A stretch of DNA of 64,000 bases from Adiantum capillus-veneris. Lineage: Eukaryota > Streptophyta > Polypodiopsida > Polypodiales > Pteridaceae. The notes under the pieces are model-generated. The model was not told where the DNA came from. It did not search any database and saw only the letters and a list, made by a program, of their open reading frames with translations. Shown here piece by piece: positions 58,941-64,000 of this stretch. The stretch's first letter is position 1. The number at the start of each line of letters is the position of its first letter. The DNA is taken from assembly GCA_014529385.2 (NCBI GenBank), contig CM043944.1, positions 78,447,884-78,511,883 on the forward strand. The letters run 5' to 3'. Made by a program: the position numbers and the translations under genes.

Positions 58941-60870
58941 AGAGACAGTAATGTAAGCTCACTGGACAATTATAACACTTTGTTGCCTCTTTTCAGTGGT
59001 GGAATTTCGAATGTAAATTCCAATGAGGCAAATGTACAACCTATGGGGGTTTCCAAAAATGTTACAAATCAGCCTATTAGTGATGCAGATATACATGATG
59101 TACTTGATGAGGAAAGGGCTAAAAATGAGCAGGCTAGAGGTATGCCAAAATGGTTGGTTCATACATTGCGTGATAGTAAATTGGATGCACCTTTGTCTAT
59201 TCATACTCGTTCAGGCTTTGGTTGTGTCTAGCTTACATGATGTTGAGGAACCTCTGTCTTTTGATGAAGCACAGAATTCAAAAAATTGGATGGCTACCAT
59301 GCAATCAAAATGTGATGCACTTATAGAAAATGACATGTGGACTTTATGTGATTTGCCTCCTAGCAAAAAGGCCATTGGTACAAAGTGGGTTTACAATTTG
59401 AAACGCAAGCCAGATGGTGAGATCGATCTCCGTAAGGCTCGACTTGTTGTAAAGGGTTATGCACAGCAAAAAGGCATAGATTATGAATAGACTTTTGCTC
59501 CCAGTTGTCATATGAGTACTGTGTGTTTTCTATGTGCATTGGCAAGTCATTTTGGTTGGGATGTACATCAATCAAACATTGTTGCTTTCTTGAATGGTGA
59601 CATATTTGAGGAAGTTTATGTAATGCAACCTTGAGGTTTTGTCAAGAAAGGACAAGAGGACAAAGTGTGCAGATGTAAGAAGGATTTCTATGGGTTGAAG
59701 AAATCTCCTCGTGCTTGGTATGAGAAAGCTGACACTCATTTGCTCAAACGAGGCTTTTGTATCAGTCCAACAGAAAGCACATTGTATGTAAAGCGTGAGG
59801 GTGATGTACTTCTCATTGTGTTTCTTTATGTAGATGATTTGCTGATCACTGGACCAAATGAGAGACATATTGTTGAATTTAAGGTTGATTTGGATGAAAA
59901 TTTCACGATGAAAGATTTGGGGATGTTGCATCATTACTTGGGCATCCAGTTTAAGCAGTGTGATGGTGGTATTGCCTTGTGTCAGAAAAGTTACATAGAG
60001 ACATTGCTATGTAAGTTTGGACTTGAGGATTGCAAACCTATTGCCACTCCCATGGAAACAAGTTTAAAATTGAGTCTTCATGATGCTGGTGATCCTAGAG
60101 ATGTCACTCTTTACCAAATTATTGTTGGATGCCTCATTTATGTATGCAACACGAGGCCGAATATTCAGTTTGCAGTCTCACAAGTCAGCAAATTTATGCA
60201 TAGCCCAGGGTCTAAGCATTGGCAGGCTGTCAAGAGAATTTTCCGCTGCCTTAGTGGCACTTTACATCTTGGCTTGTTTTATCCAAGGGGGGATCATTGC
60301 CGCCAGACTTACATGCTTTTTCGGACTCAAATTGGGCTGTTTGTTTTGACACACGAGTTTCCACAAGTGGTTTTTCTTTCATGCTTGGCAGTTCATGTAT
60401 ATCATGGTTGAGCAAGAAGCAACCTACTGTGGCCACTTCTAGTTGTGAGGCTGAGTACAAGGAAATCTTCACAACTACGGTTGAGTGTGTATGGCTCAGA
60501 AGCCTTATGGATGATTTGGGTGTTGGACAAGACACTACCAACACTATCTACACTGACAGTCAGAGTGCATTGGCAGTTTGCAAGGAACCCAATTTTTCAT
60601 GATCTCACAAAGAACATTAAGGTGCATTACCACTATGTCAGGGAGAGGCTCTCAGAACCAGAGATCATCTTGGTTTATGTGCCAACACAGGACAGGGAGA
60701 GGTGCATTACCACTATGTCAGGGAGAGGCTCTCAGCAGGAGAGATCATCTTGGCTTATGTGCCAACACAGGACAACCTTGCAGATCTTTTCACAAAGGCA
60801 TTGTCTCGTGAGAAGCTCGAATCTTTCAGCAAAGCTTTGGGCTTACTCCCCTTTATGGACTGATCATGTC
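58941..60870 (+). pseudogene. Cop-2 reverse transcriptase and RNase H
   Basis: RT pieces: WMATMQSKCDALIENDMWTL, IGTKWVYNLKRKPDGEIDLR, a stop at 59488-59490, VHQSNIVAFLNGDIFEEVYV, stop, DFYGLKKSPRAWYEK and the catalytic YVDDLLITGP. RNase H follows in shifted frames (SDSNWAVCFDTRVSTSGFSF, TSSCEAEYKEI, YTDSQSALAVCKEPNF) and a 3' end with VPTQDNLADLFTKALSREKL. An 80-bp tandem duplication (60621-60780) disrupts the last part. About five breaks in total make it inactive. Confidence 0.87.
60621..60780 (+). repeat. 80-bp tandem duplication in Cop-2
   Basis: GGTGCATTACCACTATGTCA begins at 60621 and again at 60701, and both copies run to CCAACACAGGAC. The copies differ by a few bases (AGAACCAGAG against AGCAGGAGAG). 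It duplicates the RNase H end and shifts the frame. Confidence 0.9.
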
Positions 60871-60916
60871 CTCAGGGCAGCCAGCTCTCATTCACCGCAT
60901 CACTTCAAGGGGGATT

Positions 60917-61118
60917 TGTTACCATATACATGTCGTAGTGATGTTTGTGAAAACACTAAGACCGCCATGGCATTTTTTCCCTCTTTAGGAGGTTTTCTCC
61001 CCCTGTGCATTGTATATATGCCCATCACTCTAGGGCTATCTATCTCTCCATTGCACACTAAGTAATTCCTTTGTCTTTTCCAAGCTATGTGTGTTTCTGT
61101 GAAACTCTAATTCCAACA
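60917..61118 (+). mobile_element. 3' LTR of Cop-2
   Basis: 202 bp from TGTTACCATATAC to AATTCCAACA, with TGTT/AACA ends, preceded by the polypurine tract AAGGGGGA (60908-60914 region). A TATATATG word lies at 61012. No 5' partner is in the window. Confidence 0.75.
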
Positions 61119-61640
61119 ATAGTCTTCTTAATCTTTTGAAAAGATTCTTGTAGGTCACTGGTCATTCTAGGATCTCTATCTGACACGACGGATGTTGGTA
61201 ATCCATGGTGTTTGAAATTCTGAAATATGAAGAGAGTTGCCATTTGGTGTACCTTAATAGTCTTTTTTACAAGAATAAAGTGTGCTTGCTTGCTAAACCT
61301 GTCGACTATTGTGCATATTCCCGTATTTCCATGGATAGACTTGTGTCATCCAAAGATAATGTCCATGGATATAATCTCTCATGGTTAATTAGGGATTGGA
61401 AATGGCTAGAGTAATCTATGTTGCTTCCCTCTAACATACTTGGTCTTCTGGCATACCACACATTTTGAAACATACTCTTGCATGTCCACTTTCATGGTAG
61501 GCCAATAGAAGTATACATCTCTACTCCTCAAAGAGTAGGTTGAATGCCTCTATACCCCACATAGGGAGGAGCATGAGATTCATACATGACTTTCTCTCGA
61601 AGGGAGTGGGTAACACATAGCCTATTGCCATAGAGAAGAT
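61119..61640 (-). pseudogene. Gyp-D integrase, 3'-truncated
   Basis: On minus: zinc region (SHAPPYVG, CVVCQKTKYVRGKQ), core and VVSDRDPRMTS with the second Asp kept, then a deletion joins it at about 61159 to RDLQESFQKIKKT. The C-terminal part, chromodomain and 3' LTR are absent; Cop-2 LTR follows. Stops and frameshifts are frequent. Confidence 0.82.
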
Positions 61641-62600
61641 AGCCATCCTACAAGGTGAATGGTTTTTCTTTCTTCCCCAATGTAAGGGCTGACATTATGT
61701 CTTTAAAGTGAGGGTCAATAGCATACTCATCTATCATAGAAGATAGATCATTATGAGTTTCTATAGACACCGCAGTAACTTTTGGTCGTCGTGAAAGTGC
61801 ATCGGCCACTTGATTGTGCTTACCAACAATGTGAGAAATATGAAAATAAAATTGCAAAAGAAAATTTTCCCACCTCATTTGTTTGTCGGAGAGCTTGGTT
61901 TGTGTCATGAAGTACTTGAGAATTTTGTGGTCCGTTTGCAAAATAAATGAAGTCCCAAGTAGATAGTGCTTCTATGTGTCTAGGGCACGTAGAATAGCTA
62001 AAAGCTCTTTTTTGTATATGTCCAAGACTCGTTCATCGGCAAAACTACTCCAAGGCAATCACCACAGGAATCACATTGGACGTCAAATGGCTTTGAGAGA
62101 TCTGGAAGCATAAGGACTGGTTGGAGGTAAGCTTATCTTTGAGTTTGTCAAAAGCATTTTGCTCCTTAGCAGTCCATGAGTACTTAAAATTCTTTTTTGT
62201 TAAGTCATGTAATGGTCCTACTGTTTGAGAGAATTTTTCTATGAAGAGTCTATAGTATACACACATACTAATAAATCTTCTTAGCTTATGTAGATTCCTT
62301 GGGTTAGACCATGCTTTTATTACCTCCAACTTTGATGGATCCATACGGATACCATCTTGAGAGATAATATGACCTAAGTATTGAATCTCTTGAAGGAAAA
62401 ATTCGCTCTTCTTTTGATTGATAAAAAGCTTGTTCTCCCTCAAAGCTTGAAAAATCACCTAGAGATGTTGCTTGTGTTCCTCCAAGGACTTGGATTAGAT
62501 GATGATATCATCAAAGAACACTCCATTGAATTTGCGGTAGGGTCTAAAGATTTTCTCCATTAAACGATTGAACGTGGCTGGTGCATTAGTCAAGCCAAAA
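61641..62600 (-). pseudogene. Gyp-D RT C-terminal part and RNase H
   Basis: Minus-strand frames: FFDDIII near 62510 (VFFDDIII), EIQYLGHIISQDGIRMDPSK, RFISMCVYYRLFIEKFSQTV and GPLHDLTKKNFKYSW with no deletion at this spot (contrast Gyp-C), then RNase H (TDHKILKYFMTQTKLSDKQM, HIVGKHNQVADALSRRPKV). A frameshift lies after NQSLCFQISQ at about 62090. Confidence 0.87.
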
Positions 62601-63125
62601 GGCATGACTAGATATTCATAAAGACCAAATGTTGTACGGAAGCGGTCTTTAGGGTAACTTCATTCACTATCCTTATTTGATGATAGCCACTTACAAGGTC
62701 AATCCTACTGAAGTAGCTAGAGCCTTGCAGCATATCAAACAGATCTTCTACCCACGATACAGGAAATCTATTTTTCATATTAATATGGTTTTGTACTCGA
62801 TAGTCCACACACATGCGGTATGTACCATCTTTATTTTGCACTAAAGGGACTGGAGAACAAAAGGGAAATGAGCTAGGCCTCACCATCCCTTTGTCTACCA
62901 ATTCTTGTATCTCCTCTAATTGAGATTGGGAAACTAGATAAGGAAGCTTGTTAGGCGGTGAGCTTCCTAGTAGGAGCTCAATTCGATGGTCATCATCCCC
63001 TTGTTTTGGAGGTAAGTCCATGGAGATATCATCGATGAACACATATTGGAATCCATTTAGAAAATTAGACAAGTCTAACTCTTCTTGATTCCTACCATTT
63101 ACATTTTTTCAAACATTAGGACCTT
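62601..63125 (-). pseudogene. Gyp-D reverse transcriptase, N-terminal part
   Basis: Open frame from NFLNGFQYVFIDDISMDLPP through [55 protein letters not shown] and [15 protein letters not shown]. It loses frame at [11 protein letters not shown], where a single-base change shifts [12 protein letters not shown] to another frame at about 62625. Confidence 0.88.
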
Positions 63126-64000
63126 TTAGGGACGACAAAAAATCATGTACACAAAAACTAAGCTTTTCATTGATTTATTGAAAGCAAGAGGATTTACAAG
63201 TGGTAGAGTACGACCAAATTCACTAGCATCTATATACATGCTCTTTACCCTGTAGGTGAAGTAGATTCTCCTTTCAGGGAACTTCATGTTGGGAGCCATG
63301 TGGTTGAACCATGGTGCCCCTAGGATAACATCCTCATGCTGGAGAGGAGAGATGAAAAAGTCTACTTTGTCGACGTAGCTTTGGACATGAAGCCTCAACT
63401 TCCCAATCAAGGGAGTAACAGAGGCTTGTTGTCCCTTGAAAGCTGCATTGGTAGTTATAGTATCTCCCATCTCTATGCCCAACTTAGTGGCCAACTCCAT
63501 TGATATGAAGTTGTGAGTAGAGCCAGGGTCAAACAAGATGAAGGCATCATGCTCCCTTACTTTTCCCCAAGCATAGGAGAGAGGTGATCCGTTGCAATGA
63601 GCATCCTCTTTTGGAGATTTGATCGTGGAAGCTCTAGGAATCTCATTGCGGGAATTTCTCTTTGGGCAAGAATGATAGCCATGTCCTTGCTTCCCACACT
63701 TAAAACATTTTTGGTCCTTACAAAAAGCTTCAAGCTCTTCAAGAGAGAGTTTATTTTTACCTTTGTAAACTCTTTTCTCCTTGGACCGATTGTTGTTGTT
63801 GTTGTTGGAATTGCCTTGGGAAGAATTTTGGGCATTGGTTTTCCCCTTTGCATCACTTTTGTCTTTGCTTTCCATGGGCTTGGCATTCCTTCTAGCCCCT
63901 TGTTGGAAATTGATGCGTGAAGCAACCATAGTGTGGTGGATTACTTCAGTGATAGAGCTAGGTCATTGGGAGTTGACGTACTCAACCATCTCTTTAGGTA
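63126..64000 (-). pseudogene. Gyp-D gag end and protease
   Basis: A 267-codon frame, the best kept gag-protease segment here. It has an asparagine tract (NNNNNNRSKEKRVYKGK), CCHC knuckle CFKCGKQGHGYHSCP, protease active-site block LFDPGSTHNFISMELATKLG, VTPLIGKLRLHVQSYVDKVD and GAPWFNHMAPNMKFP. DPGST appears to be the ancestral active-site form in these copies. gag continues beyond the right edge. Similarity to Gyp-C (NNNN tract, LEELEAF) defines the C/D subfamily. Confidence 0.88.

Overview
The window reads as nuclear DNA of a land plant with a large, repeat-laden genome. Grounds: Ty3/gypsy elements of the chromodomain class and Ty1/copia elements with primer-binding sites complementary to initiator tRNA-Met, nested insertions, long dinucleotide tracts, spliceosomal introns, and remnants of plant-type pentatricopeptide-repeat (PPR) genes. 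The PPR modules and the general texture suggest a fern or another seed-free plant, but that is an inference. No rRNA, tRNA or CRISPR array was seen, and almost no gene is intact.

Layout. 1-889: foldback repeats. 890-16570: a gypsy element (Gyp-A) in two inverted halves. Its 3' half is on + (890-10196) and is interrupted by a 4998-bp TG...CA element with a 152-bp tandem array (1267-6264). A second foldback cluster follows (10.66-12.23 kb), then the 5' half on - (12.23-16.57 kb). Both halves break at the same reverse-transcriptase codon, and their LTRs share private variants, so one inversion explains the arrangement. 17.4-20.5 kb: tandem array of about 1.18-kb units of unknown nature. 20.5-23.2 kb: unrecognised coding-like remnants. 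23.5-27.0 kb: decayed PPR modules on -, flanked by a direct repeat. 27.96-28.68 kb: tandem hairpin array.

28.86-32.5 kb and 45.9-46.72 kb (+): the two parts of one intron-containing gene with a ParB-like N-terminal domain and a C-terminal amino-methyltransferase (N6-adenine/N4-cytosine type) domain. It is the most interesting locus here. It is split by a 13.4-kb nest: gypsy element Gyp-B on -, itself split in its reverse transcriptase by copia element Cop-1 (36.34-41.38 kb, +). In-frame stops suggest the gene copy is dead.

46.7-51.7 kb: non-coding DNA with dinucleotide tracts. 51.7-57.3 kb: decayed gypsy Gyp-C (+). 57.3-61.1 kb: 5'-truncated copia Cop-2 (+). 61.1-64.0 kb: gypsy Gyp-D (-), running off the right edge.

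The mobile elements form two related gypsy subfamilies (A/B and C/D) and two unrelated copia families. Each autonomous type once encoded gag, aspartic protease, reverse transcriptase, RNase H and integrase. All copies carry stops, frameshifts or deletions; many stops fit C-to-T or G-to-A decay. The foldback repeats have no coding capacity and recur at the inversion breakpoints and just upstream of the ParB-methyltransferase gene.
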